A DNA stretch of 34,865 nucleotides from an uncultured Ruminococcus sp. GTDB taxonomy: Bacteria > Bacillota > Clostridia > Oscillospirales > Acutalibacteraceae. A program made the position numbers and the translations under genes. The stretch is taken from the NCBI GenBank assembly GCA_902785355.1, contig CACZYF010000035.1:1-34865 (forward strand), read 5' to 3'. The number at the start of each line of letters is the position of its first letter. The first letter of the stretch is position 1. Below, piece after piece: positions 14,393-21,687 of the stretch. The notes under the pieces were generated by a model that worked only from the letters and a program-made list of their open reading frames with translations, did not search any database and was not told where the DNA came from.

Positions 14393-15322
14393 ATGGGTAA
14401 TACGTTTTATTTCGAATGGGAAGTCGCGCTGATGCAGTGGATCCAGTCGTGGCTGGGTCCTGTCGGTACGGCGATCGCTTCCGCTTTCAGCGAAATGGGA
14501 GAACAGCTGGTGTGCGTTGCGGTACTGGGCTTTCTGTATTGGTGTTGGGAGAAGGAGTTCGGCAAATATGTCGGACTGAACGTGCTGGTGGGCATCACCC
14601 TCAACCCCATGATTAAGAATATCTTCGTAAGGCGCAGACCGTATTTTGATCACGCGGGGATCAAATGCCTCAAGCCCGTGGAAAAGGGCGCCGATATTTA
14701 TGATATCTCGGCTCAGGGTTATTCCTTCCCCAGCGGACACTCAACAAACGGCGTGACCCTTTATACTTCTCTCGGACTTTATAAGAAGAACAGGATCCTG
14801 ATGATTATCGGCGTTATCGCGCCGCTGCTGATCGGTATCTCGCGCTTCTGCGTCGGCGTGCATTATCCGACGGATGTCATCTGCGGCTGGGCGCTGGGCT
14901 TGATCGTCGCTTTCCTTGTTCCCGCGCTGCAGCGCGCGATCAAAAACCGCCGGCTCTTCTACGGACTGCTGGTACTGATCGCTCTTCCGGGCTGGTTCTA
15001 CTGCAGAAGCGCCGACTACTACACCGCCTTCGGTATTCTGGTCGGCTTCATCATCGCGGTGGAATTTGAAGAGAGGTTTGTCAAATTTGAGAATACGCGC
15101 AATATCCTACGGTGTATTTTGCGTCCGGTACTGGGCGTCGCCGTTTACTTCGGACTGAATACGCTGTTGAAGCTCCCGTTCGGCAAGGAGTTTCTCGACT
15201 CTGCTACCATGGCTTCTTACGCGGTACGCGCAGCGCGCTACTGTGTGGTTATTTTCTTCACCATCGGCGTGTATCCGCTGATCTTCCGGCTCGGCGACCG
15301 CGTATTTAAGCGTAAGGGCTGA
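14393..15322 (+). CDS. PAP2-family membrane phosphatase
   Basis: 309 residues with about eight membrane segments. The three-part PAP2 catalytic signature is complete: K75-x6-R82-P83 (KNIFVRRRP), PSGH (113-116), and S150-R151-x5-H157 with D161 (SRFCVGVHYPTD). Members remove phosphate from lipid phosphates such as phosphatidate, phosphatidylglycerol phosphate or undecaprenyl pyrophosphate; the substrate cannot be told here. The C-terminal third (about 190-309) adds four more hydrophobic segments beyond the core domain. The start follows AAAGGG nine bases upstream. It is separated from the c-di-GMP pair by 109 bases without a clear terminator, so read-through is possible. Confidence 0.9.
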   Translation: MGNTFYFEWEVALMQWIQSWLGPVGTAIASAFSEMGEQLVCVAVLGFLYWCWEKEFGKYVGLNVLVGITLNPMIKNIFVRRRPYFDHAGIKCLKPVEKGADIYDISAQGYSFPSGHSTNGVTLYTSLGLYKKNRILMIIGVIAPLLIGISRFCVGVHYPTDVICGWALGLIVAFLVPALQRAIKNRRLFYGLLVLIALPGWFYCRSADYYTAFGILVGFIIAVEFEERFVKFENTRNILRCILRPVLGVAVYFGLNTLLKLPFGKEFLDSATMASYAVRAARYCVVIFFTIGVYPLIFRLGDRVFKRKG

Positions 15323-15394
15323 TCCTCCGGTGATCGCAGAAAAAAGGCGCTGACTGATATGAAAGTGAACTGATTCATAAAGGAGAACCATGAT

Positions 15395-16336
15395 ATGGAG
15401 ATTAAAGCAGTAAAATTCAGAAAAGACGGATTCTATTCCCAGCTGTTTGCGTTCGGCGCGGAAGAAGGTCCCGAGAAGTACAGCATGGATATCCGTTATC
15501 GCGGCAGCCTGCAAAACTACCTGATCGACACAGGCGACGAGGTCATCTTAGTCGATACGGGACTTCCCGCGGGCACTCCCGAGGAGAAACCCGACAAGGA
15601 AGTCGCCGCCTATACCGGCAAGGATATTTGCAGTTATATGGAGGCGTTCCGCAACCTCGGCTATGAGCCCGAGCAGGTGACGAAGATCCTACTGACCCAC
15701 AGGCACAGCGACCATTCAGGCGAGTTGAAGTCCTTCCCGAACGCGAAGATCTATGTCAACGCCGAGGAGCTTGACGCGGTCGAATTACAGGGTATCGATA
15801 ACATTGTGCCTGTTACCTTCACTGACGGCGCGTATTACAATTTTCCGGAGAGTCAGAAGATCATCGACGGTATCTATTTCATCAAGGCAAAGGGCCATAC
15901 CAAGGGCAACAGCCTCGTGATCGTCGAGGACGGAGACCTTTTCTATATGCTCCACGGCGACATCACCTATGTGGACGAGGCGCTCTATGAGAATAAAGTG
16001 TCCGTCGTTTTTGATGATCTGCAAGAAGCGAAAACCACCCTCGGCAGAGTGCGTGAGTTCGTCCGCAATCACCCGACCGTCTACTGCGGTACGCATACGC
16101 CCCAGGGCTATGAGAATCTGGAAGCGAAGCGCGTGATGGATCTCGACCATCCTGTTGAGACGGTCTTTGCCGAGATCGACTTCACCGAGCAGGAGGCGAC
16201 AGGCATTTACATCTGCTCCGTCTGCGGTTATGTGTACGATCCCGCCGAGCATGACGGTGTTGCCTTTGAGGACCTGCCCGACGACTGGCGCTGCCCCAGG
16301 TGCAGGCAGCCTAAGGAAAAGTTCAATAAGGCATAA
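15395..16336 (+). CDS. Metallo-beta-lactamase fold hydrolase fused to rubredoxin
   Basis: 313 residues. ATG 15395 is chosen because AGGAG ends nine bases before it; the ATG at 15390 leads to a stop after seven codons. Residues 1-265 are an MBL-fold domain with THRHSDHSG (H102, H104, D106, H107), GHTKGN and HGD, which bind a two-metal site. Residues 272-313 are a complete rubredoxin: C274-x2-C277 and C300-x2-C303 around one iron, with the usual GYVYDP and [10 protein letters not shown]. The order recalls flavodiiron proteins with a rubredoxin tail, but the flavodoxin domain is absent and the metal site is of the lactonase/glyoxalase II type. A redox-gated hydrolase or an electron-accepting di-iron centre are both possible. 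Confidence 0.92.
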   Translation: MEIKAVKFRKDGFYSQLFAFGAEEGPEKYSMDIRYRGSLQNYLIDTGDEVILVDTGLPAGTPEEKPDKEVAAYTGKDICSYMEAFRNLGYEPEQVTKILLTHRHSDHSGELKSFPNAKIYVNAEELDAVELQGIDNIVPVTFTDGAYYNFPESQKIIDGIYFIKAKGHTKGNSLVIVEDGDLFYMLHGDITYVDEALYENKVSVVFDDLQEAKTTLGRVREFVRNHPTVYCGTHTPQGYENLEAKRVMDLDHPVETVFAEIDFTEQEATGIYICSVCGYVYDPAEHDGVAFEDLPDDWRCPRCRQPKEKFNKA

Positions 16337-16367
16337 GCCGATAATCATAATATCAGTTCATAATAGG

Positions 16368-16397
16368 AAAGGGCGGATCGTTTTGAACCGCCCTTTT
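16368..16397 (+). terminator. Intrinsic terminator
   Basis: AAAGGGCGG (16368-16376) pairs with CCGCCCTTT, followed by T. It ends the MBL-rubredoxin gene. Confidence 0.75.
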
Positions 16398-16427
16398 CAT
16401 GAGGAATCAGATCTGCTTCCTTGTGTG

Positions 16428-16449
16428 TTTTATCAAGGATTAGTATTAG
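16428..16449 (+). repeat. Dispersed intergenic repeat, copy c
   Basis: Contains TTTATCAAGGATTAGTATTA; 118 bases before the Cthe_2159-like gene. Confidence 0.65.
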
Positions 16450-16566
16450 CGTTTAAGCCGCAGATGTTTTTTTCGGTTCGACCCCATTTTGAACCTCAAA
16501 ACCTTCGTATAGATGAGTGAAGCAAAAAAGTTTCAACAACAAAAATACAGAACGGAGGTAACTCAA

Positions 16567-18522
16567 ATGAAAAAACTATTTGCTATCATCTTATCCGCTA
16601 TGTTAATCCTTACGATGTGTACCGTTACGGCATTCGCCATAGACCAAAACGTCACGCTTGATGAAATCGACGGACGACTTGAGATCACCGAAGCGGGATC
16701 TTACACGCTTACCGGCACACTGCAGGGCACGGTCTATGTCGATCCCGGTGAGGGCGACGTAGAGCTGATCCTCGACGGCGCGGATATCTACGGTGGCGAT
16801 CAGCCCGGCATCATCGCCGAGAGCGGGGACTCCCTCACCATCAACCTGCCCGAAGGCTCGATCAACCGTATCAGCGGCAACGCGGGCAATCTGTACAGCG
16901 CGACCATCTACAGCACGATCGACACTGCCTTTGAGGGCGACGGCGCGCTTTATGTCATCAGTGATTCGACGGACGGTATTGCTGCCGAGAACGCCGACCT
17001 CACCTTTGACGGCGGCAGCTACGCGATCACCGCAGAGGATAACGCGATCACGGCAACCGGTTATCAGCCGGGCGAGCTTACCGTGAACGACGGTCATTTC
17101 AGCACCGACGCGACAAACAATGTTGATCCTAAAGCGATCTTCACCATGAACGGCGGCGAATTCTTCGAGCCGCTCCCCGAGAGCTTCAATATGAATCAAT
17201 CCAGTCAGCAGATGAACGGTAATATGCCGAGCGGTCAACAGCCGCAGATGAATGGTAATATGCCGAGCGGTCAACAGCCGCAGATGAACGGTAATATGCC
17301 AAGCGGTCAACAGCCGCAGATGAACGGCAACATGCCGAACGGTCAGCAGAACGCAAGCTCTTCCGGCTCCGCGTCAGAAGTCGTCAGCGGCACCATGACC
17401 AACAGCGCGGCTGATCTTGAAGCTGATTACGATAACGCGACCTACATCACCGTATCCGACGATAACAGCGATATCAAGATCACTTCCTCCGGCACCTATG
17501 TCGTCAGCGGTACCAGCTCCGACGGCAATATCACCGTCAAGAAGGGCACCACAGGCGTCGTTCTCGTACTGGACGATCTCGATCTCACCAGCACCACCGG
17601 CGCGACAGTATCCATCAACAAGGAAGCCGAGGTCAAGGTCATCATCAGCGGCGACGTTGTCCTGACCGATAACGAGAATCCCGACGACGAGTATTCCACC
17701 GACGCGGATGTAGCCGACGCGTATGACGGCGCGGCGCTGAAAGCAAAGGCAAATTCTCAGGTCTATGTCACCGGCGACGGTACCCTCACCATCAACGGCA
17801 ACGCGAAGAACGGTATCAAAGCAGGGGACGATTCCTCTCTGATCTTCGACGACGTGACCGTCAACATCACCGCGACCAACGACGGCATCAACGGCAACTA
17901 CGACGTGACCCTGCTCAGCGGCACCTTTAACATCAGCGCAGGCGACGACGCGATCCACGCCGATCATATCCTGACCATCGGCAGTGAGGACGGTACCGGC
18001 CCCACCGTCAAGGTCACCAAGTCGGGCGAGGGTATGGAAGGTACGGTCGTGAACGTACTCGGCGGAGATATCTCCATCGTCTCCTCTGATGACGCGATCA
18101 ACGCGGCGAACGGCGACGGCATATACGAAGGCGAGCTCGACTACTCCTTCAATATGCTCGGCGGTAAGGTCGTCATCAACTCTAGCGGCGACGGTATCGA
18201 CTCCAACGGCAACGTCAATCTCATCGGCGGCAGCGCTCAGGTCAACAGCGCCGCAGGCGGCGGGGAGGCAGGAATCGACTATGACGGTCAGTACTACATC
18301 TCCGATCAGTTCAATCTGAACAACAGGAGCGGCATATCCGGCGCGGACATGATGCCCGGACAGATGGGCGGCATGAACGGACAGATGCCCGGTCAAATAA
18401 ACGGGCAGCAGAGTTTCAACCAGAATGGTAATCAGAACATGAATAATCAGCAAAGCACCACCCAAAACGGTAATCAGAGCATGAACGGCACACAGCCGAA
18501 TATGAACAATAACCGCAGATAG
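16567..18522 (+). CDS. Secreted Cthe_2159-like carbohydrate-binding beta-helix protein
   Basis: 651 residues from ATG 16567, picked because GGAGGT (16554-16559) lies just upstream and the protein then starts with a clean signal peptide (MKKLFAIILSAMLILTMC, cut near residue 24). Two beta-helix-like regions (about 25-210 and 288-585) are joined by a 12-residue repeat (QMNGNMPSGQQP, four copies, 215-262). The second matches the Cthe_2159 carbohydrate-binding family: many short strands with repeated DGI, DDAI, GDGIDSNG turns (KNGIKAGDD, NDGINGNYD, GDDAIHADH, SDDAINAANGDG) that in the family bind calcium and acidic or cellulosic polysaccharide. The C-terminus (about 600-651) is Gln/Asn/Met/Gly-rich. 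No dockerin, sortase motif or anchor is seen, so the protein is probably released or held by sugar binding. Confidence 0.88.
   Translation: MKKLFAIILSAMLILTMCTVTAFAIDQNVTLDEIDGRLEITEAGSYTLTGTLQGTVYVDPGEGDVELILDGADIYGGDQPGIIAESGDSLTINLPEGSINRISGNAGNLYSATIYSTIDTAFEGDGALYVISDSTDGIAAENADLTFDGGSYAITAEDNAITATGYQPGELTVNDGHFSTDATNNVDPKAIFTMNGGEFFEPLPESFNMNQSSQQMNGNMPSGQQPQMNGNMPSGQQPQMNGNMPSGQQPQMNGNMPNGQQNASSSGSASEVVSGTMTNSAADLEADYDNATYITVSDDNSDIKITSSGTYVVSGTSSDGNITVKKGTTGVVLVLDDLDLTSTTGATVSINKEAEVKVIISGDVVLTDNENPDDEYSTDADVADAYDGAALKAKANSQVYVTGDGTLTINGNAKNGIKAGDDSSLIFDDVTVNITATNDGINGNYDVTLLSGTFNISAGDDAIHADHILTIGSEDGTGPTVKVTKSGEGMEGTVVNVLGGDISIVSSDDAINAANGDGIYEGELDYSFNMLGGKVVINSSGDGIDSNGNVNLIGGSAQVNSAAGGGEAGIDYDGQYYISDQFNLNNRSGISGADMMPGQMGGMNGQMPGQINGQQSFNQNGNQNMNNQQSTTQNGNQSMNGTQPNMNNNRR
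17209..17352 (+). repeat. Four 36-bp tandem repeats inside the Cthe_2159-like gene
   Basis: Units start at 17209, 17245, 17281 and 17317 and code QMNGNMPSGQQP (the last ends PNGQQN). They differ only at a few third positions, so copy number probably changes easily. Confidence 0.9.
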
Positions 18523-18546
18523 TTTTCTTTTTCATACTCCTTGATG

Positions 18547-18588
18547 AACAGGGAGCGGCAGGACTTATGTCCTCCGCTCCCTGTTTTC
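18547..18588 (+). terminator. Intrinsic terminator of the Cthe_2159-like gene
   Basis: AACAGGGAGCGG with AGGAC pairs with GTCCT and CCGCTCCCTGTT around TTAT, followed by TTTTC. Confidence 0.85.
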
Positions 18589-18647
18589 ATTTGCCTTTCA
18601 CATAACGGTCATACTCGCTTCACTCGGCGGGTTTAGAATCAATTTGT

Positions 18648-18673
18648 AAATAATACTAATCCTTAATAAAAAC
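18648..18673 (-). repeat. Dispersed intergenic repeat, copy d (reversed)
   Basis: Plus strand reads AATACTAATCCTTAATAAAA; on the minus strand it matches copy b. It lies about 60 bases after the terminator of the Cthe_2159-like gene. Confidence 0.65.
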
Positions 18674-19000
18674 CTTTATCATCTATTGCGCTATATTTCG
18701 TATAGCTTTGTTGTCGTCGTTGTTCGCTGTACTCTGAAGGCTACTCCGGTTGGTATGCCTTGACCTCGTGCCGCGACTCCTCCTCTCCCCACAACGCGAG
18801 GCGTTGTAGGGACCCCGGAAGTGACAGGCGCCAGCCTGTCTGCCTTATCGCACCATGCGGATCAAAGATTTTTTCTCATTCCGACCGTTACAACAGGTTT
18901 TCTCTCATTCATCGATAAGCGGCTTCAATAGATTCAAATGCGTTTATCGAAATAACCCCTATATCAAAAACTGTTGCTTCGGTCGTTTACGTAAAGGAAC

Positions 19001-19043
19001 AAATCGCATTGATATGCTGATTTAGGCTGTCAATGCGATTTTT
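19001..19043 (+). terminator. Stand-alone terminator-like hairpin
   Basis: AAATCGCATTGA (19001-19012) pairs with TCAATGCGATTT (19030-19041), followed by TT. No protein gene ends nearby, so it suggests an unannotated transcript to its left. Confidence 0.55.
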
Positions 19044-19140
19044 GCGTTCAGAGTGAAGCGCGCTTGTTTTTGGGTGATTGCCTGCCTGCGACTTCCGCCT
19101 CGTCGTACAAAAATCATCCTCGAGAATCCGAGTCAGCTTT

Positions 19141-19160
19141 CTATCAGGGATTAATATAAC
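19141..19160 (+). repeat. Dispersed intergenic repeat, copy e (diverged)
   Basis: CTATCAGGGATTAATATAAC; the weakest match of the six. 16 bases before the -35 box of the pcrA promoter. Confidence 0.45.
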
Positions 19161-19175
19161 AATCTGACGAACATA

Positions 19176-19203
19176 TTGACTATTACTCAGAATTCGCTAG
19201 AAT
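19176..19203 (+). promoter_or_regulatory. Promoter of the helicase gene
   Basis: TTGACT (19176-19181) and TAGAAT (19198-19203) with a 16-base spacer; GGAGGAG follows at 19214-19220. Confidence 0.7.
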
Positions 19204-19225
19204 AGTAATATACGGAGGAGAAGCT

Positions 19226-21382
19226 ATGAACGACTTATTCGGTAATCTCAATCAAACACAGCGCGACGCGGTTACATCGACAGAAGGAATGATCCGCGTG
19301 ATCGCGGGAGCGGGCTCGGGCAAGACGCGCGCCTTGACCCATCGATTCGCCTTCCTCGTCAACGAGGTCGGCATCCTTCCCGGCAACATCCTGTGCGTGA
19401 CCTTCACCAATAAAGCCGCTGATGAAATGCGTCAGCGTATCCATCTGCTGACGGGCGATAACGATACCGGCTATATCTGCACCTTCCACAGCTTCTGCGT
19501 GAGTATCCTGCAGGAGGACAGCTTTGCCGTGCAGTATCCGAAGAGCTTTCTGGTTCTCGACAATTCCGATATCGACGATATGCTCCGCGTGATCTACGCC
19601 GAGCGCGGGCTGACCCTGCGCGATATGACCTTTCGCGACGCGCGCGATATGATCGAGATACAAAAGCTGTTCAAGCACCCCGACTACTACCTCGACATGA
19701 TCGAAATGTCGCTCGACACGCTCCATGACAAATATATGCTGGCAACCACCGTTAAGGATATTATCTTCTACGGTTACTTGTATCAGGAGAAAAAGTGTTT
19801 CGGGCTTGACTATAACGATCTGATCAAGTTTGTGCTGTATATCTTCTCACAGAACAATGAGATCAAGCTCAAATGGCAACAGCGGCTCGAGTACATCATG
19901 ATCGACGAGTTTCAGGATATCGATTTTCTGCAATACGAACTGATGGAGAACCTCTGCGGCTATCACAACAACCTGTTTATCGTCGGCGATCCCGACCAGA
20001 CCATCTACACTTGGCGCGGCGCGGACGTGAAGTATCTGCTGAATTTTGATAAGAACTTCCCGAACGTCAAGACCATTATGATGACCGAGAACTACCGCTC
20101 CACGCCGCAGATCATCGCGGCGGTCAATTCGCTGATCGGCAAAAACAAAAACCGCGTGAAGAAGGAACTGATCCCCATGCTTCCCGACGGCGAATCTGTT
20201 TTGTGCTATCACGCCGATACCTCCGAGGATGAGGCGAAGTGGATCGCGTCGCAGATACTTGCGCTGAACGACAGCGGCACACCGTTCCGTGACGTGACCG
20301 TCCTCTACCGCGCCCACTACATCACACGCACAGTTGAGGATGTATTGAGAAAGGCGAAGATCCCATACACCATTTACAGCGGCGCGCAGTTCTATGAGCG
20401 CACGGAGATCAAGAACGCGCTTTCGTATCTGCGAATGATAGCATACAAGGATGATCTGTCGTTCCGAAGGATCGCGAACATACCCAAGCGCAACCTCGGC
20501 GAAAGACGCATGAAGTTCCTCGAGGAATTCGCCGCGGAGCGCAACTGCTCACTGTATGAAGCCCTGAGATTTACGGTTGAGGACGATATTTTCAAGCGCA
20601 CCAAAGCACAGCAGTTCATCAACTTGATCGAGCGTTTTTCGGCGAATTATGCCGACCGTCCGATCTCGGAGATTCTCTCCGACGTACTCGATAAGAGCGG
20701 CTACGAAGAAGCGCTCCGTACCGAGGGCAGTCAGGAACGCCTCGACAACCTCGCGGAGCTGAAGCAGAGCGTGTATGATTATGAGCGGAATTGCGGCGAG
20801 GAGAGTACTCTTGAGCATTACCTCACACATATCGCACTGTACACCAACACCGATACGGAGGTAAAGGGCGACAAGGTCAAGCTGATGACCGTCCACGCGG
20901 CAAAGGGTCTGGAGTTTCCGCACGTGTTCCTCTGCGCGATGAATGAGGGTATCTTCCCATCGAAGAAAACCAATACGCTGGAGCGGATGGAGGAGGAGCG
21001 CAGGCTCGCCTTTGTCGCGATGACCAGAGCCGAAAAGCGACTGTATCTCAGCGAGGCGGAAGGCCGCAACCTCGACGGCTCGCCGAAGTTCCCCTCGCGC
21101 TTCATCCTCGATATCGACCGCGGGCTGCTTGAATACGTCAACGAGCCGAAGGATTCGCTGGTCAAGGAGGCGCGGGATTATATCGACGCGACCGTGAAGT
21201 ATATGCCCGAGAACCTCAACAGCATCATCCTGCCGATCGGACAGCGGGTGCGCCATTCCGTTTTCGGCGAGGGTACGGTCACGGACGTCGATACCGACAA
21301 GGGCGCTCATCTGATTAAATTCGACACGATCGACACGCCCCGCATGATCTCATTTAAAGTGAAATTGGAATTGATACCATAA
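19226..21382 (+). CDS. pcrA: UvrD/PcrA-type superfamily 1A DNA helicase
   Basis: 718 residues, the usual length for PcrA. ATP-driven 3'-5' helicase acting in nucleotide excision repair, replication restart and removal of proteins from DNA. Seen in order: Q motif LNQTQRDAV, Walker A AGAGSGKT (27-34), motif Ia TFTNKAADEM, TFHSFC, Walker B DEFQD (227-231), motif III GDPDQTIYTWRGAD, motif IV TENYRS, motif V VKLMTVHAAKGLEF and motif VI EERRLAFVAMTRA. The C-terminus (about 670-718) carries the small Tudor-like RNA polymerase-binding domain (GQRVRHSVFGEGTVTDVD). Complete, with its own promoter. UvrD and PcrA cannot be separated by sequence alone; in Gram-positives the name PcrA is usual. Confidence 0.93.
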   Translation: MNDLFGNLNQTQRDAVTSTEGMIRVIAGAGSGKTRALTHRFAFLVNEVGILPGNILCVTFTNKAADEMRQRIHLLTGDNDTGYICTFHSFCVSILQEDSFAVQYPKSFLVLDNSDIDDMLRVIYAERGLTLRDMTFRDARDMIEIQKLFKHPDYYLDMIEMSLDTLHDKYMLATTVKDIIFYGYLYQEKKCFGLDYNDLIKFVLYIFSQNNEIKLKWQQRLEYIMIDEFQDIDFLQYELMENLCGYHNNLFIVGDPDQTIYTWRGADVKYLLNFDKNFPNVKTIMMTENYRSTPQIIAAVNSLIGKNKNRVKKELIPMLPDGESVLCYHADTSEDEAKWIASQILALNDSGTPFRDVTVLYRAHYITRTVEDVLRKAKIPYTIYSGAQFYERTEIKNALSYLRMIAYKDDLSFRRIANIPKRNLGERRMKFLEEFAAERNCSLYEALRFTVEDDIFKRTKAQQFINLIERFSANYADRPISEILSDVLDKSGYEEALRTEGSQERLDNLAELKQSVYDYERNCGEESTLEHYLTHIALYTNTDTEVKGDKVKLMTVHAAKGLEFPHVFLCAMNEGIFPSKKTNTLERMEEERRLAFVAMTRAEKRLYLSEAEGRNLDGSPKFPSRFILDIDRGLLEYVNEPKDSLVKEARDYIDATVKYMPENLNSIILPIGQRVRHSVFGEGTVTDVDTDKGAHLIKFDTIDTPRMISFKVKLELIP

Positions 21383-21512
21383 AGCTACACTGCTCAAAAA
21401 ACAAAGTAAAAGGAACAGCGATCGTTTCATGCCCACAAGTGACGTGACCGAAAACCACCGGCTCGGAACAACGATGATTTGAAACGAAAAAACAGCCCGA
21501 AACGCCGAAAAC

Positions 21513-21532
21513 ATCTTAAGGATTAGTATAAG
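21513..21532 (+). repeat. Dispersed intergenic repeat, copy f
   Basis: ATCTTAAGGATTAGTATAAG, 130 bases after the pcrA stop. Confidence 0.6.
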
Positions 21533-21567
21533 CCGGACACGGATCAACCATTGTCTGTCAAAAAACT

Positions 21568-21604
21568 AAGGCAATACCGCATTTTAGGTGTGCGGTATTG
21601 CCTT
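21568..21604. terminator. Strong hairpin between convergent genes
   Basis: AAGGCAATACCGCA (21568-21581) pairs perfectly with TGCGGTATTGCCTT (21591-21604). A T-run (opposite 21565-21561) follows only on the minus strand, so it would act as a back-up terminator for leftward transcription. The remaining bases of 21383-21687 hold repeat f and the next terminator, and no gene. Confidence 0.6.
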
Positions 21605-21642
21605 AATGACATTATGGGATATTTTGATTTTTCTTTGACAAA

Positions 21643-21671
21643 ATCTCTCCGCGGAAAATCCACGGAGAGAT
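21643..21671 (-). terminator. Terminator of the 21688-23646 dockerin gene
   Basis: On the minus strand ATCTCTCCGTGG pairs with CCGCGGAGAGAT (one mismatch-type pair), followed by TTTTG. Confidence 0.75.
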
Positions 21672-21687
21672 CTGTTTCATATCGGTG

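Larger units (their letters stand above)
18588..19175. other. Gene-free, hairpin-rich stretch
   Basis: No open frame here looks like a protein. Seen: repeat copy d (18648-18673, reversed) and copy e (19141-19160, forward) near its two ends; inverted repeats ACAACGC/GCGTTGT (18791-18807), GACAGGC/GCCTGTC (18823-18840) and TCGATAAGCG/CGTTTATCGA (18912-18950, one G-U pair); and a terminator-like hairpin at 19001-19043. It may be a non-autonomous mobile element remnant or a non-coding RNA locus. Confidence 0.5.

Noticed and set aside
17209-17352. CRISPR-like repeated array
   Set aside because: The repeats are head to tail without spacers and code for a regular 12-residue unit in frame.
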